DNA from: Pseudomonas putida S13.1.2
Lineage (GTDB): Bacteria > Pseudomonadota > Gammaproteobacteria > Pseudomonadales > Pseudomonadaceae
Direction: 5' to 3'
Assembly (NCBI RefSeq): GCF_000498395.2
Contig: NZ_CP010979.1
Coordinates: 2,480,001-2,544,000, forward strand
DNA length: 64,000 bases
The notes beneath the pieces are model-generated. The model had not been told where the DNA came from. It worked only from the letters and a program-made list of their open reading frames with translations, and made no database searches. Positions 17,303-27,823 of this stretch are shown here, one piece after another. Within the stretch, counting starts at the first letter, position 1, and each line of letters opens with the position of its first letter. The position numbers and the translations under genes are program-made.

Positions 17303-20285
17303 CGCCAGTGTCAGCAGTGCCACCTCCGGCCCTGCCTGCAGCGCTCGCGTGCCGATCCTGCCGGTGCGCTATGCCATCGTGCCACGCACCGGCGAATCCC
17401 CCGCCTGCCGCTATGCCAATGCCGGTTTCAACCTGGAACAAGGCTTCGCCCCGCTGCAACACTCTGCCTACACCCTCCGCGCCTTGCGCCCGGGTTATAT
17501 CTACGTGTTCATGAAAGGCCCGAAGGGCGAAAAGCTGGTCATCCATGAGTACATTGGCGCGGGTCTTTACAAGGAACTGCGTTACAAAGGGCTGGAGAAC
17601 TACCACCTGCGTGATCGCTATCTCTCCAGCCGGAGCATGGGCTGGGTGTGGGCCGATACCTGCCCCAATATCGCCAAGGAAGTGTGGATCGCTTACAGCC
17701 CCCACCTGTGGACCAACGCCGTGACCGCCCGCATCACCGGTTCATCAGCCTTGCGCAAACGGCACATGCGCCAGCTGGACATGGCCGAACTGATCGCCGG
17801 CAACCAGGCGCCGTCCACCCAGCCCCATGTGTTGCCGGTCAGTGCCCTGCAAACCTGGGTCGAAGACTTCAAGCCCACAGAGCGGCGCATGCCGTTGACC
17901 TGGAGCAGCGACCCGGTCACCGAAACCTTGCCTATCGGCAACCTGGTCGCCGTTGCGCGTCACTACCCCTGGACCCAACCGAAAGTACCGCTGGTGGTAG
18001 CACTCGCCGACGCCGAAGGCATGGCTCTGGACCTGAGCCTGTCGGTCTCGGCCTACCAGCATCAAATGCGCGACCTGATGCCCGCCGAGCAACTGGCACA
18101 TACAAAACCCGCGCAACCTCCCGAGCAAGAACGCGTGCCGGCGTGCTACCGCCTGGATGCCGAGCAGCTGAGCGTGCAAAGCCGCGATTTTCACCATCGC
18201 AACCTGGTGGGCATGCTGCTGAACAAGACGCTGGAAAGCATGTACCCGGCCGATGCGCCCTCACCGGAACTGGCTGCGCTCAGGCTTGGCACGGAGCGGC
18301 GTGGGCCTGCGCTGTCTGCGGCCGAGTCACATTTCCAGGCCCTCACCCATGAGGATTACTCCCCCAACGGCGCGCGCCTGGCAAAGCGCATCGATATCGC
18401 CAAATACCGGCATTTCCTCGCCGAGCGCGATGAACTGGAACGGCGTATTGCAGCCCTGCGCAACCTGGCCTTGCAAGCCAGCAACGATCATGACACCTGG
18501 CTGGCCACTGCCGAATCGCAACATATCGACAACCCCTACAGCCTCGCGGCCGCCCTGGCGTGTTACGACCGCGACGAACGCACCTCCGCCCGCGGTCTGG
18601 AAATCTCGCTGGCTTTGCTGATTCACCCGATGGGCCAGCCGACACCCGGCACCGAAAATCATGACCGACGCTTCAAACGCCTGGAGCAATGGTTGGACCA
18701 GCACGACAGCCCGCTTTACACCGCCTTGGCGCCGTTCAATCCGTTCAAGGACAAGGCGGATTCGACCGGCTCTTTATTCGGTGCCAGCGACAACGTGATC
18801 GAAGGATTGGTGGGTCGCTTCCCGGCCATGGCCGACATCACCGACCTTACCGCCCAGGCGGTCAATACCGTAGTGCTCAAGCGCCTGCGTGGCCAGACAC
18901 GGTGGGATGCCAGTCATGGCCTGCGTCAGCAGGTGCTGTTGGCGGCGCGTGAGGCGAATGCCGAGAAGGCGTTGGGGCTGTTGGCAGCGCGCTATCGAAT
19001 CACCGAACAGGCCATCACGGACAATCCATTTAGCCAGGAGGTACAGAAGTATTTGAAAAGCGGCATGGCGCAGGTTGAGGAAATGAAACAACTGCGCATC
19101 TCGGGTAGCCGGACAATATCGATAGAACTGACCACCACTGCGCGAGTGAAGCCCAACTTTCTCGGGTTGCTCACCTCGGGCGGTGGGGGTGGTTTAAATG
19201 CGGGGATGCTGTGGTTTAACGTGATTTCGCTCAAGACGGCCTATAACAGCCTGCAGAAGAGCGATGCACCGGAGTACACCTTGGGGTTTGCTTCATCGAT
19301 TTTCGGTGTGATCGGTGCAGCGGCGGCGACGATGGTCAGCGTGCGAGCAACGCAGAAGGCCGTGATGTTGAGATTGAGCTCAACGGCGCCGGGAATGGCC
19401 TTTGGCAACGGAGTCATCAAGTTCTTAAGTAGCAATCTTTTCGCGCGGTTAGCAGGATATCCTGCAATAGCATTTGGTTTCTTCGCCGACGGCGCTAAGG
19501 CGCTGCGACAGTACAGCAGCGGTGATCTACCGGCAGCCGGTTACACTGCGGCAGGTGGATTAACCATGGCCATTGGCTCTGCTGTAACCCTTGAAGCAGC
19601 ACTCGCCGTTGCGGGCGCTACAACACTAGTACCCTTTGCCGGATGGGCCGCAGCTGCCCTTGTTCTCGCAGGAATAGCCATCATTGCGGGTGGGCTTTAC
19701 CTACACGCCAAGGCACATGAGCGTCTTCACAGTTCAATAGAACTGTGGGCAGCTCGCAGCATCTTCGGTAACTTTATCAATGACGGAGAGGTGCGCCCTC
19801 ACATTACCTTAGATCATGAGAAAAAACTTCCCGCCTACGCTTCGGTAGAAGCCGAGGTCAAAGCCTGGCACAACGAACATTACGGGCCAAAACTATTATC
19901 CATCGAGCAGGCTCTGTCACTCGGCATAACTAAAGTTGACACCCGATGGCATCAAAATAATCACTGGTCTCCGCCAAACTGGACCGCTATCACCCATAAC
20001 GAAGTAGCCACACCTCAACCAACTGTTGAGTTCACAGTGCTACTGCCTGGCTTTGTGCTTGGGGTAAGCGAATGGTCAGGGAGCTTGAGCGCCCTCCGTG
20101 ACAACCAAGGAATGGACGTTTTCCCAATCGCCCCAATTGGTCACATCGTAGGTGCAGGTTTGGTTCTGCATTTCGAGAACACGCTGACCAACCAAAATCA
20201 TGTCTCACTGCATCTCGCTTACAGCGCCAATCAAGGGTTGGACGAAGGAAATGAGATCCTCGCAACTTTTCGTCTGGAACGCTGA
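17295..20285 (+). CDS. T6SS effector 1, BTH_I2691/VasX-like with pore-forming C-terminal region
   Basis: The 996-residue protein starts with a VasX/BTH_I2691-type N-terminal region containing [20 protein letters not shown] and a MIX-like motif, LRPGYIYVF (residues 64-72, matching hRxGhhYhh). A long helical middle follows (about 80-615). Residues about 620-810 hold several hydrophobic helices (for example [20 protein letters not shown], and [20 protein letters not shown] with its neighbours), as in colicin-like pore formers. A soluble tail ends with a conserved 45-residue block beginning [13 protein letters not shown]. It overlaps the adaptor gene and is followed two bases later by a membrane protein, presumably its immunity partner. 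There is no signal peptide. The toxic activity is inferred, not shown. Confidence 0.82.
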   Translation: MNDASVSSATSGPACSARVPILPVRYAIVPRTGESPACRYANAGFNLEQGFAPLQHSAYTLRALRPGYIYVFMKGPKGEKLVIHEYIGAGLYKELRYKGLENYHLRDRYLSSRSMGWVWADTCPNIAKEVWIAYSPHLWTNAVTARITGSSALRKRHMRQLDMAELIAGNQAPSTQPHVLPVSALQTWVEDFKPTERRMPLTWSSDPVTETLPIGNLVAVARHYPWTQPKVPLVVALADAEGMALDLSLSVSAYQHQMRDLMPAEQLAHTKPAQPPEQERVPACYRLDAEQLSVQSRDFHHRNLVGMLLNKTLESMYPADAPSPELAALRLGTERRGPALSAAESHFQALTHEDYSPNGARLAKRIDIAKYRHFLAERDELERRIAALRNLALQASNDHDTWLATAESQHIDNPYSLAAALACYDRDERTSARGLEISLALLIHPMGQPTPGTENHDRRFKRLEQWLDQHDSPLYTALAPFNPFKDKADSTGSLFGASDNVIEGLVGRFPAMADITDLTAQAVNTVVLKRLRGQTRWDASHGLRQQVLLAAREANAEKALGLLAARYRITEQAITDNPFSQEVQKYLKSGMAQVEEMKQLRISGSRTISIELTTTARVKPNFLGLLTSGGGGGLNAGMLWFNVISLKTAYNSLQKSDAPEYTLGFASSIFGVIGAAAATMVSVRATQKAVMLRLSSTAPGMAFGNGVIKFLSSNLFARLAGYPAIAFGFFADGAKALRQYSSGDLPAAGYTAAGGLTMAIGSAVTLEAALAVAGATTLVPFAGWAAAALVLAGIAIIAGGLYLHAKAHERLHSSIELWAARSIFGNFINDGEVRPHITLDHEKKLPAYASVEAEVKAWHNEHYGPKLLSIEQALSLGITKVDTRWHQNNHWSPPNWTAITHNEVATPQPTVEFTVLLPGFVLGVSEWSGSLSALRDNQGMDVFPIAPIGHIVGAGLVLHFENTLTNQNHVSLHLAYSANQGLDEGNEILATFRLER

Positions 20286-20287
20286 CC

Positions 20288-21178
20288 ATGGCAACCATCT
20301 GGATATTCAATTCAACGTCAAACTCTGGGCACAAACCTGCAATTGGAGGGCAACTGGCAAGCGTATCCGAGAACACTTTATGCCTGCGAAATCCATGGAT
20401 AACAGATTCGGTATTTATGGGTAAACTGTACTGCGCAATAACAGTCATATCACTTATCGGATTTTATCCTCAAATACTTCCAATTGTCTTGGACCTCTAC
20501 AACGAGAGCATTGCATTGATGCTATTATTTTTAATTTTCCCATTCGCCTTCACACCTTTCCTTGCTTATCGAATTTTTTTTATAAAGGGTTTATCAACCA
20601 TTTGCCTCAACCGCTCAACAAAAAAAATCTACTACCAACGCTTGAGCAAGGTATTCGTCTTTGAGTGGAGTGACACTGGCGGAGGCGTTTTCAAACGCAC
20701 CGAGTACGGCGGTTCATCCTTCAGCACCAGCTACGCCCTCGCCTTCGCCCCTCGCCGAGCGGATGGCAGCCTCCACCAAAAAGACTGCCTCTGGGTCGAC
20801 AGCAACGAACCCACCGAGCCCGGGGTCAGACACGTCGCCGAAGTGTGGGAGTACCTCCGCCATTTCATGAACCACGGTCCGGACAAGCTTCCGCCTCCCG
20901 GCGAGCCCAATTGGTGGCACAAGCCACTCCACGCCATCTGCCTGACCCCGGCTGAAGCTTGGCGCCACTATGCGCCCTGGCGTACCGGCGAGCCCGGTGA
21001 AATGCAGGGTAAAAAGAACTGGCAACTGCCGTTCTGGGCCGTGCTGTTCCCCTACAACCTCACCGTCGCCATCTGCTGGTACGGCATCTGTCGCCTGTTC
21101 AATGTTCGCGTCGCGTCACCACCGCCTGAAGCGTTTGAGGAGCGCCCGGCACATTCGGGCAAAAGGAAGCGCGCATGA
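20288..21178 (+). CDS. DUF6708-like membrane protein 1, putative immunity protein
   Basis: This 296-residue protein follows effector 1 by two bases. It has two hydrophobic segments near residues 45-75 and 77-95, a basic-aromatic middle (RSTKKIYYQRLSK), a conserved C-terminal soluble domain with [20 protein letters not shown] and [17 protein letters not shown], and a final membrane segment near residue 260. It resembles DUF6708 proteins found beside BTH_I2691-type effectors. An inner-membrane protein next to a pore-forming effector is the usual layout for immunity, which is an inference. The membrane part is AT-richer than its surroundings. The stop overlaps the next small gene (ATGA). Confidence 0.72.
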   Translation: MATIWIFNSTSNSGHKPAIGGQLASVSENTLCLRNPWITDSVFMGKLYCAITVISLIGFYPQILPIVLDLYNESIALMLLFLIFPFAFTPFLAYRIFFIKGLSTICLNRSTKKIYYQRLSKVFVFEWSDTGGGVFKRTEYGGSSFSTSYALAFAPRRADGSLHQKDCLWVDSNEPTEPGVRHVAEVWEYLRHFMNHGPDKLPPPGEPNWWHKPLHAICLTPAEAWRHYAPWRTGEPGEMQGKKNWQLPFWAVLFPYNLTVAICWYGICRLFNVRVASPPPEAFEERPAHSGKRKRA

Positions 21179-21372
21179 CTAACGCCTCCGTCAGCAATGC
21201 CACCTCCGGCCCTGCCTGCAGCGCACGCATCTCTGTAGGTGCTGGCTTAGTTCTGCATTTCGAGAACACGCTAGCCAACCAAAATCATGTCTCACTGCAC
21301 CTCGCTTACAGTGCCAATCAAGGGTTGGACGAAGACAATGAGATCCTCGCAACTTTTCGTCTGGAACGCTGA
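21175..21372 (+). CDS. 65-aa internally deleted effector remnant A
   Basis: This small frame joins the first 18 or so residues of the effector ([18 protein letters not shown]) directly to its last 45 residues ([13 protein letters not shown] onward), removing about 930 residues in frame. It overlaps the preceding immunity-like gene by ATGA and is followed two bases later by the next one, exactly as a full effector gene would be. An ATG, a stop and coding potential are all retained. It may be a decayed effector or a retained mini-protein; nothing in the sequence shows a function. It is nearly the same as the remnant at 26145. Confidence 0.65.
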   Translation: MTNASVSNATSGPACSARISVGAGLVLHFENTLANQNHVSLHLAYSANQGLDEDNEILATFRLER

Positions 21373-21374
21373 CC

Positions 21375-22265
21375 ATGGCAACCATCTGGATATTTAACCC
21401 AACGTCAGACTCCGGACTCAAACCTGCTATCGGGGGACAACTTCTAAAAGTTTCCGAAAATAATTTATTCCTTCGAAACCCATGGGTTACAGACTCCGTA
21501 TTCATGGGAAAACTATACTGCGCAATGACGCTCATGCTAACAATCGGCTTTTACCCCTACTTACTCCCAAGCATCTTAGACCTATACACCAAAGACAAAT
21601 TATTAATGCTTTTGCTTTTTGTAACGCCCTTTCCATTCATTCCTTTCCTAGCTTATCGAATTTACTTCATAAAGAATTTATCAAGTTTCTGCCTCAATCG
21701 CTCAACGCAAAAAATCTACTACCGACGTTTGAGCAAGGTATTAGTCTTTGAGTGGAGCAACACCGGAGGTGGTATTTTCAAGCGCACCGAATACGGCGGT
21801 TCATCATTCAGCACCAGTTACGCCCTCGCCTTCGCCCCTCGCCGAGAAGACGGCAGCCTTCACCAAAAAGACTGCCTCTGGGTCGATAGTAACGAACCCA
21901 CCGAACCCGGTGTCAAACACGTCGCCGAGGTGTGGGAATACCTCCGCCATTTCATGGCCCACGGCCCGGACAAACTCCCCCCGCCCGGCGAACCCAACTG
22001 GTGGCACAAACCGCTGCACGCCATCTGCCTGACCCCGGCAGAAGCCTGGCAACACTACGCGCCCTGGCGAACCGGCGAGCCCGGTGAAATGCAGGGCAAA
22101 AAGAACTGGCAACTGCCGTTCTGGGCCGTGCTGTTCCCCTACAACCTCACGGTTGCCATCTGCTGGTACTTCATCTGCAAACTTTTCAACGTCCGAGCAG
22201 CACCACCGCCACCAGAAGCATTTGAGGACGCCCCAGCGCATTCAACCCAAAGGAAGCGTAGATGA
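21375..22265 (+). CDS. DUF6708-like membrane protein 2, putative immunity protein
   Basis: This is a 296-residue homologue of the protein at 20288, with the same conserved C-terminal domain ([37 protein letters not shown]). Its N-terminal membrane region resembles that of copy 1 ([12 protein letters not shown] here, YPQILPIVLDLY there) more than those of copies 3 and 4. Its C-terminal tail ([20 protein letters not shown]) instead matches copy 4. It follows effector remnant A and overlaps the start of effector 2 by four bases. It would be an orphan or extra immunity gene if the remnant is inactive. Confidence 0.72.
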   Translation: MATIWIFNPTSDSGLKPAIGGQLLKVSENNLFLRNPWVTDSVFMGKLYCAMTLMLTIGFYPYLLPSILDLYTKDKLLMLLLFVTPFPFIPFLAYRIYFIKNLSSFCLNRSTQKIYYRRLSKVLVFEWSNTGGGIFKRTEYGGSSFSTSYALAFAPRREDGSLHQKDCLWVDSNEPTEPGVKHVAEVWEYLRHFMAHGPDKLPPPGEPNWWHKPLHAICLTPAEAWQHYAPWRTGEPGEMQGKKNWQLPFWAVLFPYNLTVAICWYFICKLFNVRAAPPPPEAFEDAPAHSTQRKRR

Positions 22266-25252
22266 ACGACGCCTCCGTCAGCAGCGCCACCTCCGGCCCT
22301 GCCTGCAGCGCACGCATCCCCATCCTGCCGGTGCGCTATGCCATCGTGCCACGCACCGGCGAATCCCCCGCCTGCCGCTATGCCAGTGCAGGTTTCAACC
22401 TGGAACAAGGCTTCGCCCCCCTGCAGCACTCCGCCTACACCCTGCGCGCCTTGCGCCCAGGCTATGTCTACGTGTTCATGAAAGGCCCGAAGGGCGAAAA
22501 GCTGGTCATTCATGAGTACATTGGCGCGGGTCTTTACAAGGAACTGGGATACAAAGGGCTGGAGAACTACCACCTGCGTGATCGCTACCTCTCCAGCCGG
22601 AGCATGGGTTGGGTGTGGGCCGATACCTGCCCCGATACCGCCAGGGAAGTGTGGATCGGATACAGCCCCCACCTGTGGACCAACGCCGTCACAGCCCGCA
22701 TCACCGGTTCATCAGCCCTGCGCAAACGGCACATGCGCCAGCTGGACATGGCCGAACTGATCGCCGGCAACCAGGCGCCGTCCACCCAGCCCCATGTGTT
22801 GCCGGTCAGTGCCCTGCAAACCTGGGTCGAAGACTTCAAGCCCACAGAGCGGCGCATGCCGCTGACCTGGAGCAGCGACCCGGTCACCGAAACCTTGCCT
22901 ATCGGCAACCTGATCGCCGTTGCGCGTCACTACCCCTGGACCCAACCGAAAGTACCGGTGGTGGTAGCACTCGCCGACGCCGAAGGCATGGCCCTGGACC
23001 TGAGTCTGTCCGTCTCGGCCTACCAGCATCAAATGCGCGACCTGATGCCCGCCGAGCAACTGGCACACACAAAACCCGCGCAACCTCCCGAGCAGGAACG
23101 CGTGCCGGCGTGCTACCGCCTGGATGCCGAGCAGCTGAGCGTGCAAAGCCGCGATTTTCACCATCGCAACCTGGTGGGCATGCTGCTGAACAAGACGCTG
23201 GAAAGCATGTACCCGGCCGATGCGCCCTCACCGGAACTGGCTGCGCTCAGGCTTGGCACGGAGCGGCGTGGGCCTGCGCTGTCTGCGGCCGAGTCACATT
23301 TCCAGGCCCTCACCCATGAGGATTACTCCCCCAACGGCGCGCGCCTGGCAAAGCGCATCGATATCGCCAAATACCGGCATTTCCTCGCCGAGCGCGATGA
23401 ACTGGAACGGCGTATTGCAGCCCTGCGCAACCTGGCCTTGCAAGCCAGCAACGATCATGACACCTGGCTGGCCACTGCCGAATCGCAACATATCGACAAC
23501 CCCTACAGCCTCGCGGCCGCCCTGGCGTGTTACGACCGCGACGAACGCACCTCCGCCCGCGGTCTGGAAATCTCGCTGGCTTTGCTGATTCACCCGATGG
23601 GCCAGCCGACACCCGGCACCGAAAATCATGACCGACGCTTCAAACGCCTGGAGCAATGGTTGGACCAGCACGACAGCCCGCTTTACACCGCCTTGGCGCC
23701 GTTCAATCCGTTCAAGGACAAGGCGGATTCGACCGGCTCTTTATTCGGTGCCAGCGACAACGTGATCGAAGGATTGGTGGGTCGCTTCCCGGCCATGGCC
23801 GACATCACCGACCTTACCGCCCAGGCGGTCAATACCGTAGTGCTCAAGCGCCTGCGTGGCCAGACACGGTGGGATGCCAGTCATGGCCTGCGTCAGCAGG
23901 TGCTGTTGGCGGCGCGTGAGGCGAATGCCGAGAAGGCGTTGGGGCTGTTGGCAGCGCGCTATCGAATCACCGAACAGGCCATCACGGACAATCCATTTAG
24001 CCAGGAGGTACAGAAGTATTTGAAAAGCGGCATGGCGCAGGTTGAGGAGCTGAAAGAGCTGCGCATTTCGGGGAACCGAACGGTCTCGATCGAACTGACC
24101 ACCACAGCGCGAGTGAAGCCCAACTTTCTCGGGTTGCTCACCTCGGGCGGTGGGGGTGGTCTGAACGCGGGGATGCTGTGGTTTAACGTGATTTCGCTCA
24201 AGACGGCCTATAACAGCCTGCAGAAGAGCGATGCACCGGAGTACACCTTGGGGTTTGCTTCATCGATTTTCGGTGTGATCGGTGCAGCGGCGGCGACGAT
24301 GGTCAGCGTGCGAGCAACGCAGAAGGCCGTGATGTTGAGATTGAGCTCAACGGCGCCGGGAATGGCCTTTGGTAATGGAATCATAAAATTCTTAAGCAGT
24401 AATTTGTTTGCGCGTTTAGCCGGCTATCCGGCAATAGCATTCAGTCTTTTTTCAGATTTCTTCAAGGCAAAGCGCCAGCAAGCGAACGGTAATCAAGCAG
24501 CTGCCCATTACACGTTGGCTGGTGGTTTAACCATGGCCGTTGGTTCCGTGGTTGTTCTTGAAGCCGGGCTCGCTGTTGCGGGCGCGACAACATTAGTACC
24601 TTTTGCCGGATGGGCCGCGGCTGCCCTTGTCCTCGTAGGCGTAGCCATTATTGCAGGAGGCTTGTACCTGCACGCCAAGGCACATGAGCATCTTCACAGC
24701 TCAATTGAGCTGTGGGCCGCACGCAGCATCTTCGGTAATCGCATCAATGATGGAGAGGGGCGCCCTGGCATTACATTGGACTATGAGCAGAAACTTCCGG
24801 CTCACGCCTCGCTACAAACTGAAATCAAAGCTTGGCACAGCGAGCATTACGGACCAAAACTACTATCGGCCGAACAGGCCCTGTCACTCGGCCTACCTAA
24901 AGTTGACACTAAATGGCATCGGAATGATCACTGGTCTCTGCCCAACTGGACTGCTATTACACATAACGAAGTAGCCACACCTCAACCAACTGTTGAGTTC
25001 GCGGTACTGCTGCCTGGCTTTGTATTTGGGGTAAGCGAGTGGTCAGGAAGCTTGAGCACTCTCCGTGACGATCAAGGAATGGACGTATTCCCAATCGCCC
25101 CAACCGGCCACATCGTAGGTGCAGGTTTGGTTCTGCATTTCGAGAACACGCTAACCAACCAAAATCATGTCTCACTGCATCTCGCTTACAGCGCCAATCA
25201 AGGGTTGGACGAAGACAATGAGATCCTCGCAACTTTTCGTCTGGAACGCTGA
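22262..25252 (+). CDS. T6SS effector 2, BTH_I2691/VasX-like with pore-forming C-terminal region
   Basis: This second 996-residue effector is a tandem duplicate of the one at 17295, offset by 4967 bases. The two are nearly identical over residues 1-595, and their DNA looks identical over roughly 950 bases (23098-24046 against 18131-19079). They then diverge in the membrane region: residues after AGYPAIAF read [17 protein letters not shown] here and [17 protein letters not shown] in copy 1. Further differences run through residues 830-900 before the C-terminal 45 residues converge again. The MIX-like LRPGYVYVF motif is intact. The pattern suggests a shared delivery part with a diversifying toxic part. 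Confidence 0.82.
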   Translation: MNDASVSSATSGPACSARIPILPVRYAIVPRTGESPACRYASAGFNLEQGFAPLQHSAYTLRALRPGYVYVFMKGPKGEKLVIHEYIGAGLYKELGYKGLENYHLRDRYLSSRSMGWVWADTCPDTAREVWIGYSPHLWTNAVTARITGSSALRKRHMRQLDMAELIAGNQAPSTQPHVLPVSALQTWVEDFKPTERRMPLTWSSDPVTETLPIGNLIAVARHYPWTQPKVPVVVALADAEGMALDLSLSVSAYQHQMRDLMPAEQLAHTKPAQPPEQERVPACYRLDAEQLSVQSRDFHHRNLVGMLLNKTLESMYPADAPSPELAALRLGTERRGPALSAAESHFQALTHEDYSPNGARLAKRIDIAKYRHFLAERDELERRIAALRNLALQASNDHDTWLATAESQHIDNPYSLAAALACYDRDERTSARGLEISLALLIHPMGQPTPGTENHDRRFKRLEQWLDQHDSPLYTALAPFNPFKDKADSTGSLFGASDNVIEGLVGRFPAMADITDLTAQAVNTVVLKRLRGQTRWDASHGLRQQVLLAAREANAEKALGLLAARYRITEQAITDNPFSQEVQKYLKSGMAQVEELKELRISGNRTVSIELTTTARVKPNFLGLLTSGGGGGLNAGMLWFNVISLKTAYNSLQKSDAPEYTLGFASSIFGVIGAAAATMVSVRATQKAVMLRLSSTAPGMAFGNGIIKFLSSNLFARLAGYPAIAFSLFSDFFKAKRQQANGNQAAAHYTLAGGLTMAVGSVVVLEAGLAVAGATTLVPFAGWAAAALVLVGVAIIAGGLYLHAKAHEHLHSSIELWAARSIFGNRINDGEGRPGITLDYEQKLPAHASLQTEIKAWHSEHYGPKLLSAEQALSLGLPKVDTKWHRNDHWSLPNWTAITHNEVATPQPTVEFAVLLPGFVFGVSEWSGSLSTLRDDQGMDVFPIAPTGHIVGAGLVLHFENTLTNQNHVSLHLAYSANQGLDEDNEILATFRLER

Positions 25253-25254
25253 CC

Positions 25255-26148
25255 ATGGCAACCATCTGGATATTCAATTCTACGTCAAACTCTGGGCACA
25301 AACCTGCAATTGAAGGGCAACTGGCAAGCGTATCTGAGAACACCTTATGCCTGCGAAATCCATGGGTAACGGACTCTGTTTTTATGGGAAAAATTTATTG
25401 CGCAATGATTATCGCATCATTAATAGTTTTCTACCCCTACCTACTATCCAGCGAAGCCTGGAACCCATACACCTTTAGCTATACTTTCATTACCCTCACA
25501 GTGCTTGGACCTTTCATTTTCCTACCATTCTTAGCTTATCGAATATATTTCATAAAGCGCTTATCAAGCTTATGTTTCAACCGATCAACTCAGAAGATTT
25601 ACTATCAGCGGTTGAGTAAGTTATTCGTCTTTGAATGGGCCAACACCGGCGGAGGCATTTTCAAACGCACCGAATACGGCGGCTCATCATTCAGCACGAG
25701 CTATGCCCTCGCCTTCGCCCCTCGCCGAGCGGATGGCAGCCTCCACCAAAAAGACTGCCTGTGGGTCGACAGCAACGCCCCCTCCGAACCTGGTGTCAAA
25801 CACGTCGCTGAAGTCTGGGAATACCTCCGCCATTTCATGGCCCACGGCCCGGACAAGCTGCCCCCGCCCGGCGAACCCAACTGGTGGCACAAACCGCTGC
25901 ACGCCATCTGCCTGACGCCGGCAGAAGCCTGGCAACACTACGCGCCCTGGCGAACCGGCGAGCCCGGTGAAATGCAGGGCAAAAAGAACTGGCAGCTGCC
26001 GTTCTGGGCGGTGCTGTTCCCCTACAACCTCACCGTCGCCATCTGCTGGTACGGCATCTGTCGCCTGTTCAATGTTCGCGTCGCGTCACCACCGCCTGAA
26101 GCGTTTGAGGAGCGCCCGGCACATTCGGGCAAAAGGAAGCGAGCATGA
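25255..26148 (+). CDS. DUF6708-like membrane protein 3, putative immunity protein
   Basis: This 297-residue protein sits two bases after effector 2. Its tail (WYGICRLFNVRVASPPPEAF) matches copy 1, as expected from the tandem duplication. Its hydrophobic region differs strongly from copy 1 and carries YPYLLSSEAWNPYTF, which resembles copy 4. The C-terminal soluble domain is conserved. The stop overlaps remnant B by ATGA. The likely role is protection against effector 2, inferred from position and from how the variable region changes along with the effector. Confidence 0.72.
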   Translation: MATIWIFNSTSNSGHKPAIEGQLASVSENTLCLRNPWVTDSVFMGKIYCAMIIASLIVFYPYLLSSEAWNPYTFSYTFITLTVLGPFIFLPFLAYRIYFIKRLSSLCFNRSTQKIYYQRLSKLFVFEWANTGGGIFKRTEYGGSSFSTSYALAFAPRRADGSLHQKDCLWVDSNAPSEPGVKHVAEVWEYLRHFMAHGPDKLPPPGEPNWWHKPLHAICLTPAEAWQHYAPWRTGEPGEMQGKKNWQLPFWAVLFPYNLTVAICWYGICRLFNVRVASPPPEAFEERPAHSGKRKRA

Positions 26149-26342
26149 CTGACGCCTCCATCAGCAGTGCCACCTCCGGCCCTGCCTGCAGCGCACGCAT
26201 CTCTGTAGGTGCTGGCTTAGTTCTGCATTTCGAGAACACGCTAGCCAACCAAAATCATGTCTCACTGCATCTCGCTTACAGCGCCAATCAAGGGCTGGAC
26301 GAAGACAATGAGACCCATTCAATTTTCCGCCTAGAGCGCTAA
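26145..26342 (+). CDS. 65-aa internally deleted effector remnant B
   Basis: This is the counterpart of the remnant at 21175, with the same fusion point ([15 protein letters not shown]) and the same DNA at the junction. It differs near the end, where NETHSIFRLER replaces [11 protein letters not shown]. It sits between two immunity-like genes with an ATGA overlap upstream and a two-base gap downstream. The shared junction means that the deletion happened once, before the module was duplicated. The frame has stayed open in both copies. Confidence 0.65.
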   Translation: MTDASISSATSGPACSARISVGAGLVLHFENTLANQNHVSLHLAYSANQGLDEDNETHSIFRLER

Positions 26343-26344
26343 AC

Positions 26345-27238
26345 ATGGCAACCATCTGGCTATTCAACTCAACCTCTGATTCGGGGCATAAGCCCGCTAT
26401 CGCCGGACAGCTATTAAGCTTATCAAGAGATACTTTATGTTTGCGAAACCCTTGGGTAACAGACTCAGTCTTCATGGGAAAGCTGTACTGCGCACTAACT
26501 ATCGTATTGATGATCGGCTTTTACCCTTACTTACTATCCAGCGAAGCCTGGGCCCCATACATGTTCAGCCCTATCTATATCATCAGCCTAGTAATTGGAC
26601 CTTTTATATTTCTTCCATTCTTGCTTTACCGAGTGTACTTTATAAAACGCTTATCAAGTTTCTGCCTCAACCGCTCAACCCAAAAAATCTACTACCGACG
26701 CTTGAGCAAAGAATTAGTATTTGAATGGAGCAATACCGGAGGTGGCCTTTTCAAACGCACTGAATACGGCGGTTCATCGTTCAGCAGCAGTTACGCCCTC
26801 GCATTCGCCCCTCGCCGAGCGGATGGCAGCCTCCACCAAAAAGACTGCCTCTGGGTCGACAGCAACGAACCCACCGAGCCCGGCGTCAAACACGTCGCCG
26901 AGGTGTGGGAATACCTGCGCCACTTCATGGCGCACGGCCCGGACAAACTCCCCCCGCCCGGCGAACCCAATTGGTGGCACAAGCCACTCCACGCCATCTG
27001 CCTGACGCCGGCAGAAGCCTGGCAACACTACGCGCCCTGGCGAACCGGCGAGCCCGGTGAAATGCAGGGCAAAAAGAACTGGCAACTGCCGTTCTGGGCC
27101 GTGCTGTTCCCCTACAACCTCACCGTTGCCATCTGTTGGTACTTCGTCTGCAAACTATTCAATGTCCGAGCAGCACCACCGCCCCCAGCAGCCTTCGAAG
27201 AACCCCCCGTTCAACCCCGCAAAAGGAAGCGCAAATGA
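26345..27238 (+). CDS. DUF6708-like membrane protein 4, putative immunity protein
   Basis: This is the fourth homologue, 297 residues. The membrane region has YPYLLSSEAWAPYMF, close to copy 3, while the tail ([20 protein letters not shown]) follows copy 2. The conserved domain ([40 protein letters not shown]) is intact. The stop overlaps the PAAR gene by ATGA, so the whole block from vgrG to PAAR may be one translationally coupled operon. Confidence 0.72.
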   Translation: MATIWLFNSTSDSGHKPAIAGQLLSLSRDTLCLRNPWVTDSVFMGKLYCALTIVLMIGFYPYLLSSEAWAPYMFSPIYIISLVIGPFIFLPFLLYRVYFIKRLSSFCLNRSTQKIYYRRLSKELVFEWSNTGGGLFKRTEYGGSSFSSSYALAFAPRRADGSLHQKDCLWVDSNEPTEPGVKHVAEVWEYLRHFMAHGPDKLPPPGEPNWWHKPLHAICLTPAEAWQHYAPWRTGEPGEMQGKKNWQLPFWAVLFPYNLTVAICWYFVCKLFNVRAAPPPPAAFEEPPVQPRKRKRK

Positions 27239-27492
27239 AACCCATCGTACTGGTAGGCCATCGTCATAGCTGCCCGCTCCATGGCGAAGGCACTGTGGAA
27301 ACCGGCGCAAGCGCAACATTCGTGGATGGCAGGGCCGTCGCACGCGTGGGCGACCGCATCAGTTGTGGCGCAGTCATCGAAACCGGCGCTGCATGCACGA
27401 TTATCGAGGGCCAACCCGCAGCGAGGGAGGGAGACACTACCAGCCACGGAGGGGCTCTGATCGAGGGGGACCAGGGTTGGCTCATTGATTGA
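27235..27492 (+). CDS. PAAR-domain spike-tip protein
   Basis: PAAR proteins sharpen the VgrG tip and can carry effectors. I chose ATG 27235, which overlaps the stop of the fourth membrane protein and gives 85 residues with no extension. The PAAR repeats are visible in VLVGHRHSCPLHGEGTVETG, FVDGRAVARVGDRISCG and IIEGQPAAREGDTTSHGG, including the His/Cys residues that bind metal. It is the last gene of the T6SS operon and probably serves the VgrG at 14214. Confidence 0.92.
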   Translation: MKPIVLVGHRHSCPLHGEGTVETGASATFVDGRAVARVGDRISCGAVIETGAACTIIEGQPAAREGDTTSHGGALIEGDQGWLID

Positions 27493-27823
27493 AGGCAACT
27501 ACCGGCACTGAGCCGAATGCGGTTAACCCCAGCGTTAAAACCAAACCTCTCCCTTGGTTTTGAAGCCGGTCAATCAATTGATTGGGCCGTTCTTCGGTCC
27601 AAATAACGAGGATGCGCTCACAGGTAAACTACCCCATGGTAATTGATGACATTATAATAGCCTCCAGCGTGGGAATATTCTTACACAGAACACTTAGAAC
27701 TAAACAGCCCACGTTCAACACAGCCCCATGGGTTATCAAGAAAAATCCATCAAATTATTTCACCGCTTGCATTTACGCCCGACAACCACTAACACTTATC
27801 TCATCGCCCGATGGAGATAAGCC
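27493..27823. other. AT-rich intergenic region between PAAR and the MvaT-like gene
   Basis: These 331 bases hold no gene that I can support. A hairpin of AAAACCAA and TTGGTTTT lies at 27537-27561 and is a candidate terminator for the T6SS operon. A perfect 14-bp palindrome, CAATCAATTGATTG, is at 27571-27584. The stretch from about 27600 to 27820 is notably AT-rich and should hold the promoter of the next gene, but I cannot place it with confidence. A ribosome site GGAGATAAG precedes the ATG at 27824. Confidence 0.5.
27537..27561 (+). terminator. Candidate terminator of the T6SS/effector operon
   Basis: The arms AAAACCAA (27537-27544) and TTGGTTTT (27554-27561) form an 8-bp stem with a 9-base loop, 44 bases after the PAAR stop. 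The stem is weak and AT-rich but ends in T residues. Confidence 0.45.

Larger units (their letters stand above)
17295..27234 (+). repeat. Tandem duplication of a four-gene effector-immunity module
   Basis: Two consecutive modules, 17295-22261 and 22262-27234, each hold effector, immunity-like gene, 65-aa remnant and second immunity-like gene. Corresponding starts are offset by 4967 (17295/22262 and 20288/25255) and then 4970 bases (21175/26145 and 21375/26345), the change being one extra codon in the third membrane protein. The two modules share long near-identical DNA tracts interrupted by diverged membrane-region segments. Confidence 0.93.
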
